Both the position numbers and the translations under genes were made by a program. From Ohtaekwangia sp966211525 (lineage in GTDB: Bacteria > Bacteroidota > Bacteroidia > Cytophagales > Cyclobacteriaceae), in NCBI GenBank assembly GCA_966211525.1, contig CBIHOZ010000014.1, positions 5,949-69,948 on the forward strand: a DNA stretch of 64,000 nt. Reading direction: 5' to 3'. The notes under the pieces are model-generated. The model was not told the origin of the DNA and searched no databases. It saw only the letters and a list, made by a program, of their open reading frames with translations. Positions 8,402-17,334 of this stretch are shown here, piece after piece (position 1 is the stretch's first letter; each line of letters starts with the position of its first letter).

Positions 8402-8989
8402 TCAGAACGGTTTGTTCATTACAAACTCCTGTTGTAAAAATCGCTCGCGCGGAGCAAGTTCGCGCTGCTTCAATTTTTCAGGAAGGTTGGCAGGATCGCC
8501 CGGGTATCCTACCGCTATAAATACACCTACATCATAGGTGTTCGGTATATTAAAGCTCTCAACTGCTTTCAGGTGATTGAACCCTGCCATTTGCCGAACC
8601 TGTAGTCCCATCTCAACAGCCTGTAGGGACAGGAATGAGTTCGCTCCGCCCAGGTCATACATCGCGTGAGCATTGGCGCTGCCATAGTGCGTGAAGTCTT
8701 TTCGTGCCAGACTCAGTATTAACAATGGTGCGTCCTTTACCCATATCCGATTGCCTTCATTGAGACAATCAAACATCTTATTCCACATCTCCGGTTGCTC
8801 TCGCGTAGCATAAATATATACCCAGGGTTGCTCGTTGCTGCTCGAAGGAGCCCATCGCGTGGCCTCGAAGAGCGAGCAGATTTTATCTGCGGCAATAGGC
8901 TCGTTTGAAAAAGCGCGTATACTCCTGCGCTTCTTTATCAGTTCCAGAACCGGGTGTTCTATGCTGGACGATTTTTCCATTGCTGACAT
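8402..8989 (-). CDS. Nitroreductase family protein (FMN-dependent oxidoreductase)
   Basis: 195 residues, typical of the nitroreductase fold. The N-terminal KKRRSIRAFSNEPI motif binds FMN phosphate and RWAPSSSNEQPW is the second conserved FMN-contact segment; the C-terminal IAVGYPGDP segment closes the flavin site. These homodimeric enzymes reduce nitro groups, quinones or enones with NAD(P)H. ATG complementary to 8987-8989 is used; a second ATG three codons inside is possible. A full-looking promoter lies upstream. Physiological substrate unknown. Confidence 0.9.
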   Translation of the reverse strand: MSAMEKSSSIEHPVLELIKKRRSIRAFSNEPIAADKICSLFEATRWAPSSSNEQPWVYIYATREQPEMWNKMFDCLNEGNRIWVKDAPLLILSLARKDFTHYGSANAHAMYDLGGANSFLSLQAVEMGLQVRQMAGFNHLKAVESFNIPNTYDVGVFIAVGYPGDPANLPEKLKQRELAPRERFLQQEFVMNKPF

Positions 8990-9002
8990 ACTTGTTTACG
9001 TT

Positions 9003-9034
9003 CAAAGTTACACATTCTCTTAACCAACAAACAA
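9003..9034 (-). promoter_or_regulatory. Promoter of the nitroreductase gene
   Basis: On the minus strand the -7 element is TAACTTTG (9003-9010); TTTG and TTG elements occur 17 and 21 bases upstream of it (9028-9031 and 9032-9034). Leader about 10 bases. Confidence 0.6.
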
Positions 9035-9146
9035 TATGGTTACAACAGTGGTTCTTTCCCACAGGCGGGTTGCTTCCATGATCGTGGCATTCATGGATTT
9101 ATAAAATATTTGTAAACTTGTTACTTGTCGTTAAAGGGTTTATAAG

Positions 9147-9653
9147 ATGATTCGGTATACAACCACCATTTTAAAATTTAACAAGAAGGGAGAAAAGACG
9201 GGCTGGGTTTACATCGAGATCAGCGAGAGTCAGGCACAAAAGCTGAAGCCGGATACGCGCGTTTCGTTTCGGGTGAAAGGTATGCTGGACAGTTTTGCCT
9301 TTGAGAAAGTTGCTTTGTTGCCAATGGGTGACGGCTCGTTTATCATGCCCGTAAATGCCACCATGCGAAAGGCTATAGGGAAGAAAGAAGGTGACAAGGT
9401 AAAGATTGAGATGGAGCTGGATGAGCGCAAGCTGACACTTTCACCGGACCTTATGAAATGCCTGAAGGAAGAACCGGAATCATTAGCATTCTTTAAATCA
9501 CTCACCATGTCGCACCAGGTTTATTTCAGTAAATGGATTGAGAGCGCCAAGACGAGTGCAACAAAAACAAAACGTATCGTAATGGCGCTGACGGCCTTCA
9601 GCAAAAAACAGGGCTATCCTGAAATGATACGTGAAAACAAGAATAAATTTTGA
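9147..9653 (+). CDS. DUF1905/YdeI (OmpD-associated) family protein
   Basis: 168 residues. The N-terminal half (about 1-95) is a DUF1905 beta-barrel-like domain (TGWVYIEISESQAQKL ... GDGSFIMPVNATMRKAIGKK), and the C-terminal part carries the YdeI helix motif SHQVYFSKWIESAKTSATK. YdeI-type proteins have been linked to bacteriocin and antimicrobial-peptide resistance in enterobacteria, but the molecular activity is unknown. Monocistronic, convergent with acs, separated by a hairpin. ATG 9147 chosen as the only start before the domain. Confidence 0.82.
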   Translation: MIRYTTTILKFNKKGEKTGWVYIEISESQAQKLKPDTRVSFRVKGMLDSFAFEKVALLPMGDGSFIMPVNATMRKAIGKKEGDKVKIEMELDERKLTLSPDLMKCLKEEPESLAFFKSLTMSHQVYFSKWIESAKTSATKTKRIVMALTAFSKKQGYPEMIRENKNKF

Positions 9654-9676
9654 TTCTGAAAAAGTATATATAGTAT

Positions 9677-9713
9677 CAGGCGTTACAGCGGACACATTCC
9701 ACTGTAACACCTG
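9677..9713. terminator. Hairpin between convergent YdeI-like gene and acs
   Basis: CAGGCGTTACAGCGGA pairs with TCCACTGTAACACCTG with two C-A mismatches and a 5-base loop; flanking TATATA tracts extend the symmetry. It lies in the short convergent gap and could end both transcripts, though there is no long T run. Confidence 0.5.
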
Positions 9714-9725
9714 TATATAGATAGA

Positions 9726-11618
9726 TTAGATTGCGCCCGCTTTGATCTCGTCTACTACACTTGGATCAAGCAAGGTTGTTGTATCGCCAAGATTGGAAGT
9801 ATCACCCTCCGCAACTTTTCTTAAAATTCTTCGCATGATTTTTCCGGACCGGGTTTTAGGAAGTCCGCTTACGAATTGAATTTTGTCGGGCTTCGCTATA
9901 GGACCAATGATCTTTGATACTGTTTCCTTTATCTCTGCACGCAGTTTGTCTTCTTCGCCTGGTTTTTCGTAACAGATTACAAAGGCATATATACCTTGTC
10001 CTTTTATATCATGCGGGAAACCAACCACGGCTGTTTCGCATACTGCGGAATGTTCGTCAATGGCACTTTCAATTTCTGCCGTGCCCAGGTTATGACCCGA
10101 TACAATGATGATATCGTCTACCCGTCCTGTTATACGATAGTAGCCGTCTTCATCACGTTTGCAGCCATCGCCTGTAAAATATTTTCCGGGGAAGCTTGAG
10201 AAGTATGTTTCCTTGAAACGCTGATGATCACCATAGATCGTACGCGCCATTGCAGGCCACGGATATTTAATGGTAAGTCTTCCTTCAATGTTATTGCCTT
10301 CTATCTCTAGTCCGCTTTCATTCATTACCGCGGGCTGTACGCCTGGTAGCGGTAACGTTGCGTGAGCGGGTTTCAGATTCGTAACATTCGCTATTGGTGA
10401 AATCATAAAACCACCGGTCTCGGTTTGCCACCAGGTATCGATTACCGGACATTTATCTTTTCCAATATGCTTGCTATACCATTGCCACGCTTCTTCATTT
10501 ATAGGTTCGCCAACGCTTCCTAATACTTTCAGAGATGACAAATCATACTTCTCAACAAAACTCAACGGAGCCTGTTGCAGCGAACGTATAGCAGTAGGTG
10601 CTGTATAGAATATATTTACTTTATGCCGTTCAATTGCCTGCCAGAATCGTCCCCAGTCTGGCCATGACGGCACACCTTCAAACATAACCGTGGTTGCTCC
10701 TGCTGATAAAGGTCCGTACAGGATATAGGAGTGTCCGGTAATCCAACCTATATCTGCCGTACACCAGTATACTTGCCCTTCGTGATACTGAAAGGCGGTT
10801 TGAAATGTATAGTTGGTATATACCATATAGCCGCCACATGTATGAACCATACCTTTCGGTTTACCGGTAGAGCCGGAAGTATAGAGTATAAAGAGCATGT
10901 CTTCAGCATCCATCTCTTCGGCTTCACATTGAGGTGCAGCATTTTTAATTTCATCGTGCCACCACACATCGCGTCCGGCTTTCATTGGTGCGTTGGAGCG
11001 AGTGTGTTCTTTCACAATAACTTTTGATACATCAGGGCAATTTTCCAATGCCTGGTCGATAATGCCTTTCAGATTTATAGTCTTTTCACCGCGGTATGCG
11101 CCATCCGATGTAACAACAATTTTACATCCTGCATCGGTAATACGATCCGTCAGTGATTTAGCGGAGAAGCCGGCGAATACTACAGAATGTACTGCACCTA
11201 TACGCGCGCAGGCTAATACAGCATAAGCGAGTTCCGGTATCATAGGCAGGTAAATACATACGCGGTCGCCTTTCTTAACACCATTTGCCTTTAGCATGTT
11301 GGCCGTACGGCATACCTCTTCATATAGATGTTGATACGTTATATGTTTAGCGCTGTCTTGCGGATTGTTAGGCTCCCAAATGATAGCGGTTTGATTAGCA
11401 CGTTTGGTAAGATGACGATCAAGACAGTTTTCAGTAATATTTAGTTTGCCTCCTATAAACCATTTTACTTCCGGTTTTAGAAAATCCCACTCGAGCACTT
11501 TATCCCATTTCTTTCTCCAGTAAAAATTGCTGGCGACCTCACTCCAGAAATTTTCGGGATGTTCCACGCTTTTTTTATACTGTTTTTGGTAGTCGTCAAA
11601 AGTTCTGATCACGTTCAT
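9726..11618 (-). CDS. acs: Acetyl-CoA synthetase (AMP-forming)
   Basis: 630 residues, close to the 640-650 usual for Acs. It carries the adenylate-forming motif YTSGSTGKPKGMVHTCGG near residues 255-272, the ACS signature WWQTETGGFMISP, and near the C-terminus PKTRSGKIMRRILRK, whose Lys is the catalytic residue controlled by reversible acetylation in well-studied Acs enzymes. It converts acetate, ATP and CoA to acetyl-CoA, AMP and PPi. ATG complementary to 11616-11618. It is divergent from the glycosyltransferase operon at 11817 with about 200 bases between; the gap holds an inverted repeat. Monocistronic. Confidence 0.97.
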   Translation of the reverse strand: MNVIRTFDDYQKQYKKSVEHPENFWSEVASNFYWRKKWDKVLEWDFLKPEVKWFIGGKLNITENCLDRHLTKRANQTAIIWEPNNPQDSAKHITYQHLYEEVCRTANMLKANGVKKGDRVCIYLPMIPELAYAVLACARIGAVHSVVFAGFSAKSLTDRITDAGCKIVVTSDGAYRGEKTINLKGIIDQALENCPDVSKVIVKEHTRSNAPMKAGRDVWWHDEIKNAAPQCEAEEMDAEDMLFILYTSGSTGKPKGMVHTCGGYMVYTNYTFQTAFQYHEGQVYWCTADIGWITGHSYILYGPLSAGATTVMFEGVPSWPDWGRFWQAIERHKVNIFYTAPTAIRSLQQAPLSFVEKYDLSSLKVLGSVGEPINEEAWQWYSKHIGKDKCPVIDTWWQTETGGFMISPIANVTNLKPAHATLPLPGVQPAVMNESGLEIEGNNIEGRLTIKYPWPAMARTIYGDHQRFKETYFSSFPGKYFTGDGCKRDEDGYYRITGRVDDIIIVSGHNLGTAEIESAIDEHSAVCETAVVGFPHDIKGQGIYAFVICYEKPGEEDKLRAEIKETVSKIIGPIAKPDKIQFVSGLPKTRSGKIMRRILRKVAEGDTSNLGDTTTLLDPSVVDEIKAGAI

Positions 11619-11766
11619 GGTTGTTGTTTGCAGGTTTTTTTAATGAAAAGTTTTAATGTTTTAAAGTTTGTTGGCAACCTAATTTAATAAAGTAGCGTCC
11701 GGGAGTTTATAAAAACAAGTGTGATAAAATTCTATCCTTTTTCCGGAAATTCAAATTTTGTTTCAA

Positions 11767-11784
11767 AGTGTGTTCTAACACACT
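11767..11784. promoter_or_regulatory. Inverted repeat AGTGTGTT-CT-AACACACT before the glyco-cluster operon
   Basis: Two perfect 8-base arms separated by CT, ending 32 bases before the ATG at 11817 in the divergent acs/operon region. The size and position fit an operator for a dimeric regulator. No matching regulator gene is adjacent, so this is inference. Confidence 0.4.
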
Positions 11785-11816
11785 GATAAAATTTTGGATT
11801 TCCTTATCTCAGGTTT

Positions 11817-12641
11817 ATGCAGGATTTAAGTGCTTCCATAGTTACATATAAGAACTCAGCAAGTATGCTGGCACAAACTGTGCATAGCTTTTTAAAAGGA
11901 ACGACAGATTCAAAACTGTTTATACTGGATAACTCTCCGACAGATGATTTGAAATACCTCGCCTATAACAGTCGTATTCAATATATATTCAACAATAAAA
12001 ATGTTGGCTTTGGGGCTGGCCATAATATTATACTCAATAAGATTCTGAATGAATCGAAGTATCACATCGTACTGAATCCGGATGTTTATTTTGACGAGAA
12101 TGTGATCTCCAAACTTTATAATTTTATGGAGCAACATCACGAAGTGGGCCATGTAATGCCTCGAGTACTTTACCCGGATGGAACACTTCAGCCGCTTTGC
12201 AAATTATTACCGAGTCCTAAAGTTTTAATTATGCGTAGATTTTTGGGGTTCTTAAAGAATACACTGGAGACCGAGAATCAACACTACGAGCTGCACTTTT
12301 CGGGGTATGATAAAATTATGAACGTACCTTTTCTCTCGGGTTGCTTTATGTTTCTTAGAACAGAAGCTCTTAAGAAAGTAGGCCTGTTTGATGAGCGCTT
12401 CTTCTTATATACTGAAGACACAGACCTGACGAGAAGAATGCATAAGTATTATCAGACTTTATATTTCCCCGATGCAACCATCTATCATCATCATGCCCGG
12501 GGGTCGTATAAAGATATCAGGCTGCTTTATTGTAATATTCTAAGCGCGGTAAAATATTTTAATAAGTGGGGATGGACATCGGATCCTGAGAGGGAGTTAT
12601 TTAATGAGAGAACGCTTCATCAGTTAAAAAATATCTCATGA
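11817..12641 (+). CDS. Glycosyltransferase family 2 (rhamnosyltransferase-like)
   Basis: 274 residues, GT-A fold. It opens LSASIVTYKNSASMLAQTV, has a metal-site region LNPDVYFDENVI near residue 82, the acceptor-loop SGCFMFLRTEAL near 178, and the catalytic-base segment FDERFFLYTEDTDLTRRM near 192. This is the pattern of WbbL/RfbF-type rhamnosyltransferases, which add a sugar to a lipid-linked acceptor at the inner face of the inner membrane. It is the first gene of a plus-strand operon extending to 21026 and overlaps the next gene by 4 bases. Donor and acceptor unknown. Confidence 0.88.
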   Translation: MQDLSASIVTYKNSASMLAQTVHSFLKGTTDSKLFILDNSPTDDLKYLAYNSRIQYIFNNKNVGFGAGHNIILNKILNESKYHIVLNPDVYFDENVISKLYNFMEQHHEVGHVMPRVLYPDGTLQPLCKLLPSPKVLIMRRFLGFLKNTLETENQHYELHFSGYDKIMNVPFLSGCFMFLRTEALKKVGLFDERFFLYTEDTDLTRRMHKYYQTLYFPDATIYHHHARGSYKDIRLLYCNILSAVKYFNKWGWTSDPERELFNERTLHQLKNIS

Positions 12642-13585
12642 TTAAGGATATTGAACAAATAACTTTTGCGCCATTAACGGAGAGTATCCTGCGTACAATT
12701 TTGTACTACGATATTTTCAACTATCCTTTAAAGGCAGATGAAGTTTACCGGTTTCTGCCTGCTAATCATGTATCAAAACATAGTGTGGAACAGGAATTGA
12801 AAGATCTTTCATCAAAAGGATACCTATATCAGTTCGATGACTTGTTCTGTGCGCAGAATAAAAAAGAGTTGGTCGACCGCAGGCGCAAGGGCAACACAGA
12901 GGCAGAAAAACTTCTCGATGTAGCGCGTGCGAAAGGTAAATTTATATCCGGCTTTCCCTTTGTGCGTGGTGTGCTTGCCTCGGGTTCACTCTCGAAAGGG
13001 TATATGGATGAAAATTCTGATCTCGATTTTTTCATCATTACCAAACCCGGAAGATTGTGGGTGGCCCGCATGATACTGGTGCTTTATAAACGCATTTTTC
13101 TTTTCAACTCTCATAAATACTTCTGCGTAAATTATTTTGTTGACTCTGATCATCTCGAGATCGAAGAGAAGAATATGTTTACTGCCACCGAGTTGGCAAC
13201 TGTTATACCACTATGCGAGGCCGATCTATATACCCGTTTGTTTAAAAGTAACGATTGGCTTACCACGTTTTTTCCAAACTGTGAGCAGCGTTCGCTGGAT
13301 GCAGTAGTGCCGGCTTCCAACGGAGTTGTGAAGAAAATACTGGAAAAGATAATTGACCTCGCAGGAGGAAGCTGGTGGGAAAATTACTTTATGAAGTTGT
13401 CACTGAAGCGATGGGAAAGTATATATAAAAAGCAATACGCGACTAACGATTTTAAAGTAGCCTTTAAAACGAAGAAGTATGTTTCTAAAAATCATCCGCG
13501 CAATTTTCAAAAAAAGGTGATAGAGCTTTATCGTGAAAAGATGGAGGGGTTCAGTAAAAAATTTAACATCGTATGGAAGTCATGA
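12638..13585 (+). CDS. Winged-helix plus nucleotidyltransferase-fold protein
   Basis: 315 residues. The first 85 or so resemble a winged helix (LRTILYYDIFNYPLKADEVY ... LKDLSSKGYLYQFDD). From about residue 105 there is a DNA polymerase beta-type nucleotidyltransferase core: GSLSKGYMDENSDLDFFI, containing GS and the DxD metal pair. The C-terminal 170 residues are unassigned, rich in aromatic and Lys residues. Such NTases can transfer a nucleotide to a sugar, antibiotic, protein or RNA. It starts at an ATGA overlap with the previous gene and overlaps the next radical SAM gene, so it is tightly coupled to the glyco-cluster. Its substrate is unknown; a link to activating a small molecule in this pathway is inference. 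Confidence 0.75.
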   Translation: MIKDIEQITFAPLTESILRTILYYDIFNYPLKADEVYRFLPANHVSKHSVEQELKDLSSKGYLYQFDDLFCAQNKKELVDRRRKGNTEAEKLLDVARAKGKFISGFPFVRGVLASGSLSKGYMDENSDLDFFIITKPGRLWVARMILVLYKRIFLFNSHKYFCVNYFVDSDHLEIEEKNMFTATELATVIPLCEADLYTRLFKSNDWLTTFFPNCEQRSLDAVVPASNGVVKKILEKIIDLAGGSWWENYFMKLSLKRWESIYKKQYATNDFKVAFKTKKYVSKNHPRNFQKKVIELYREKMEGFSKKFNIVWKS

Positions 13586-15048
13586 AGCGATCAGCTCTTT
13601 TTACGCATTCATACTTTTACAAGTTTGACTGGAAACAGTGGCAATTCAAGCAACCGTATCCTCCGCTCGCTACTATATTAGCGGCAGCCGTTATGCGCGA
13701 AGCAGGTTTTCAGGTTGCGTTATTTGATATAGCTCTCAAAGATTCTCCGGCAGAAGTTACCCGCGCGATTGAAACTCACAAACCATCATACTTTATTATA
13801 TATGATGATGGCTTCAATTACCTCACCAAGATGTGTCTCACCAACATGCGTGAAGCAGCATTCGAAATGGCGCGAACAGCAAAAGATGCGGGTTGTATAG
13901 TAATAGCATCAAGCTCGGATGCAGCCGATCATTATGATAAATATCTTAATCATGGTGTAGACTATGTTGTTCGTGGTGAAGGTGAAGAAACGCTGAAAGA
14001 ACTTTTGCTGGCGCTGGATGCCAATGCAGACATCAGTAAACTTCCAGGTATAGCGTATCGGAAGCAATCCGAAACCATCACAACACTTGCACGACCTGTA
14101 ATGCGTGATCTTGATTCATTGCAGTTGCCTGCCTGGGATTTAGTAGATGTAGAGTCGTATCGCCAGATCTGGATAAAGCATCATGGCTACTTCTCCCTAA
14201 ATATAGCGACCACACGCGGATGCCCCTATAAATGTAACTGGTGTGCCAAACCAATTTATGGTAATCGCTATAATTCGCGAAGTCCGCAGCATGTTTTAAG
14301 AGAAATAGAATTCCTGTTGAAGCACTATCAACCCGATCACTTCTGGATGTGCGATGATATATTCGGATTGAAGCCCGGATGGGTACAGGAATTCCGTGAT
14401 CTGGTTCAGGCAAAAAATCTGAAATTCAAATATAAAATTCAGTCGCGAGCAGATTTACTGTTGGAGGAAAATACAATTGAAGCACTTGCTCAGTCAGGTG
14501 CTGATACGATTTGGGTTGGTGCAGAGTCTGGTTCACAGAAAATTCTGGATGCCATGGACAAAGGCACAACCATACAACAGATACGCGATGCTACGCGGTT
14601 GATGAAGCAGAAGGGTATTAAAGTAGCTTTCTTTTTACAGTTCGGATACCTGGGCGAAACGAAAGAAGATATTGACGCTACCATTGCCATGGTGCTCGAA
14701 CTGATGCCGGATGAAGTTGGTATCTCCGTTTCATATCCGTTGCCCGGTACGAAATTTTATGATACTGTAAAGGAGCAGCTTCGTGAAAAGCAGAACTGGA
14801 GTGATTCGGACGACCTCGCAATGATGTTTAAAAGCACCTTCACAAGCGAATACTATAAAGAACTACATCGATATGTACACAGCATGTACCGGAAACGGAA
14901 GGGCTTTATCACATTAAAGAAACTCGCCCGCAATCCGCTATGTGTAAACTATAAAGATTTACGCACAGGACTCGCAACTTTTTACTATATTCCTACTGCT
15001 TTCGCCCAGCGATTAAAACTGAAGGGACTGGTTGCTGCAGGGTCATGA
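13582..15048 (+). CDS. B12-binding-type radical SAM protein (first of three)
   Basis: 488 residues from the ATGA overlap at 13582; an ATG at 13573 is also in frame. Residues 1-150 form a cobalamin-binding-like Rossmann domain with YPPLATILAAAV and RGEGEETL, but the DxHxxG lower-ligand motif is absent. The radical SAM core begins with CPYKCNWC (Cys 214, 218, 221), followed by MCDDIFGL and WVGAESGSQKILDAM, typical of class B methyltransferases. These enzymes methylate or cyclise unactivated carbons on sugars, lipids or natural products. No PQQ, hopanoid or peptide context is present; neighbours are glycosyltransferases, suggesting a sugar or lipid substrate. Reaction not determined. Confidence 0.88.
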   Translation: MKRSALFTHSYFYKFDWKQWQFKQPYPPLATILAAAVMREAGFQVALFDIALKDSPAEVTRAIETHKPSYFIIYDDGFNYLTKMCLTNMREAAFEMARTAKDAGCIVIASSSDAADHYDKYLNHGVDYVVRGEGEETLKELLLALDANADISKLPGIAYRKQSETITTLARPVMRDLDSLQLPAWDLVDVESYRQIWIKHHGYFSLNIATTRGCPYKCNWCAKPIYGNRYNSRSPQHVLREIEFLLKHYQPDHFWMCDDIFGLKPGWVQEFRDLVQAKNLKFKYKIQSRADLLLEENTIEALAQSGADTIWVGAESGSQKILDAMDKGTTIQQIRDATRLMKQKGIKVAFFLQFGYLGETKEDIDATIAMVLELMPDEVGISVSYPLPGTKFYDTVKEQLREKQNWSDSDDLAMMFKSTFTSEYYKELHRYVHSMYRKRKGFITLKKLARNPLCVNYKDLRTGLATFYYIPTAFAQRLKLKGLVAAGS

Positions 15049-15115
15049 TTATTGGGATTTCCTATTTTATTAATAAGAGTTTTTAAATACGTATTGCTTA
15101 CTATATAAACTATAT

Positions 15116-15919
15116 ATGCGTATGGCTGCTCCGTTCGATCACATCGCCTCTACCTACGACTCTGTTTTTACACAGAGTGCCATCGGTCAGTTACAACGCA
15201 AACAGGTATGGCAATACCTCGAGCAAATTACTCCCGAGCTGCAAGGACTCGAAATTCTGGAATTGAATTGTGGCACCGGTGAAGATGCTGTACTATTCAG
15301 CGAGAAAGGATTCAATATCGTTGCAACGGATGTCTCTGAAGAGATGCTGAAAGTAACACAGCAAAAGGCGCATCAGTTTTCGATGCAGAGCAAGATCAGC
15401 TCGCACTATCTCGATCTCGACAGTTTTGATGAGACGCTGTTTGATAAAAAGTTTGACTTGGTGTTTTCAAACTTTGGCGGATTAAATTGTATTAACCCGG
15501 AGTCGTTTAGAAAGCTTTTGCAAAAGTTGCCGCATATACTAAATCCGAAGGGAAGATTTGTGGCGGTGATTATGCCTAAGTTCTGCTTGTGGGAGTCACT
15601 ATATTTCCTTGCACGCTTTCAATTCAAAAATGTTTTCCGCCGGTGGACGCGCGATGAAGTACTGGCAGATCTCCACGGTATGTTTGTAAAAACATGGTAC
15701 TTCCGTCCTTCGCAGATTAAAGCGTGGTCGTCTCAGAATTTCAGTGTCGTCAGCAGACGGCCTGTAGGCTTTGCGTTGCCTCCCTCATACCTGGAAAAAT
15801 TCTTCGAACGCAGAAAACGTCTTTTGTTTGGACTGAATATTCTTGAGAAGAAACTCTTTACTATGTCTCTTCTCTCAGGCATGTCCGATCATTTTATTAT
15901 AGATCTCAGGTTGCGATGA
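15116..15919 (+). CDS. Class I SAM-dependent methyltransferase
   Basis: 267 residues. The SAM motif I LELNCGTGEDAVLF lies near residues 46-59, motif II VATDVSEEMLKVTQQKA follows near 70, and FDLVFSNFGGLNCI is the post-II region. The C-terminal half has basic and aromatic segments (YFLARFQFKNVFRRWTRDEV) that may contact a membrane or lipid substrate. ATG 15116 (alternative 15122). It follows radical SAM protein one by 67 bases and overlaps radical SAM protein two by 4 bases, so all three are probably in one pathway. Likely O- or N-methylation of an intermediate, but the substrate is unknown. Confidence 0.85.
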   Translation: MRMAAPFDHIASTYDSVFTQSAIGQLQRKQVWQYLEQITPELQGLEILELNCGTGEDAVLFSEKGFNIVATDVSEEMLKVTQQKAHQFSMQSKISSHYLDLDSFDETLFDKKFDLVFSNFGGLNCINPESFRKLLQKLPHILNPKGRFVAVIMPKFCLWESLYFLARFQFKNVFRRWTRDEVLADLHGMFVKTWYFRPSQIKAWSSQNFSVVSRRPVGFALPPSYLEKFFERRKRLLFGLNILEKKLFTMSLLSGMSDHFIIDLRLR

Positions 15920-17334
15920 GTGTACTCCTTACGCACGGTTATTTTCTCGCAGATGATGAGAAGGAGCAAGCCATTATGCGGCCGTACGCTCCGCTGGGTA
16001 TACTCTATATCTCAGCTTACCTGGAGCAGCATGGTATAGACAATGAAGTTTTCGATACTACATTTTCAACGAAAGAGAAATTCAGGAATTATCTTCAGCA
16101 ACAACGGCCAGCCATCATAGGTATATATGCAAACCTGATGACCAAGCTGAATGTGTTGCAGAGTGTTCGCTTCATACGCGAAAATCTTCCCGACACTAAA
16201 ATTATACTGGGTGGTCCCGATGTTCGCTACAATGCAAAAAATTACCTTGAAGCCGGAGCGCATTTTATAGTATTGGGTGAAGGCGAATCCACTATGCTTG
16301 AACTCGTTCAGACTATATATGCACACTCAGGGAAATCACTTTCAAGAGAGACTTTAGACAAAATCCGGAGCATAGCTTTTCTGCAGGAAGGCGATGTTAT
16401 AGAAACCCCTGAACGCGACAAGATAAAGGACCTTGACCAACTGCCAATTCCGAATCGCAAAAAGATAGACCTGCATTTATACCTCGATGCCTGGAAAAAA
16501 TTTCACGGCTCCAATGCTATATCCGTAAGTACCATGCGTGGTTGCCCCTATACTTGCAAATGGTGTAGTCGTGCGGTATATGGATTAAGCTATCGAAGAC
16601 GCTCTCCTGAAAAAGTTGTACAGGAATTGGAGCAGATAAAGAATACATACAACCCCGATGCACTCTGGTTTGTTGACGATGTGTTTACGATCAGTCATAA
16701 ATGGTTAACAGCTTTTCGCGATGAGCTTCAGAAGAAAAATATACTCATTCCATACGAGTGTATAACAAGAGCCGATCGCATGAATGAAGAAGTTATCAAA
16801 ATGCTGAAAGAGACAGGTTGTTTTCGAGTATGGATCGGAGCTGAGAGTGGATCACAACGCGTTATCGACCTGATGGATCGCAGGGTAGATGTAAACCAGG
16901 TTCGCGACATGATCAAGCTCACCAAGAAGCATGGTATACAAACCGGTACGTTCATCATGCTCGGTTATCCCGGAGAAACCGAAGCTGATATAGAAGAAAC
17001 TATACAGCATTTAAAAGAATCCGATCCTGATCACTTTACCATTACGGTGGCGTATCCAATTAAAGGAACAGAACTATACCAGGAAGTGGAAGCGTCTCAA
17101 ACGGCTAATCTTGATTGGTCTACTACTACCGATCGTCAAATTGATTTTGAGCGAATGTATTCGCGGAAGTACTATGATTATGCAGTAAAGCATGTGATCA
17201 GTGAAGTAAACTATACCAAGTTAAAGCATGCACCGTTTCATTGGAGGCGAATGAAATATAAAGCAGTCTCATCTGCCAGCAAAGTGGCCATGTGGATGGC
17301 GCGACAGAACTTTTCACAGCTAAAGATCTTCTAG
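15916..17334 (+). CDS. B12-binding-type radical SAM protein (second of three)
   Basis: 472 residues. The N-terminal cobalamin-like domain (about 1-150) has RPYAPLGILYISAYLEQHG, KIILGGPDV and IVLGEGEST; DxHxxG is missing. The 4Fe-4S motif is CPYTCKWC (Cys 210, 214, 217), followed by WFVDDVFTI and WIGAESGSQRVIDLM. It resembles the first radical SAM protein in layout and may be a distant paralogue acting on a successive step. Starts at an ATGA overlap with the methyltransferase and ends on the base that begins the ABC transporter start codon. Probably methyl transfer or ring chemistry on a glycolipid precursor; not proven. Confidence 0.88.
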   Translation: MSVLLTHGYFLADDEKEQAIMRPYAPLGILYISAYLEQHGIDNEVFDTTFSTKEKFRNYLQQQRPAIIGIYANLMTKLNVLQSVRFIRENLPDTKIILGGPDVRYNAKNYLEAGAHFIVLGEGESTMLELVQTIYAHSGKSLSRETLDKIRSIAFLQEGDVIETPERDKIKDLDQLPIPNRKKIDLHLYLDAWKKFHGSNAISVSTMRGCPYTCKWCSRAVYGLSYRRRSPEKVVQELEQIKNTYNPDALWFVDDVFTISHKWLTAFRDELQKKNILIPYECITRADRMNEEVIKMLKETGCFRVWIGAESGSQRVIDLMDRRVDVNQVRDMIKLTKKHGIQTGTFIMLGYPGETEADIEETIQHLKESDPDHFTITVAYPIKGTELYQEVEASQTANLDWSTTTDRQIDFERMYSRKYYDYAVKHVISEVNYTKLKHAPFHWRRMKYKAVSSASKVAMWMARQNFSQLKIF

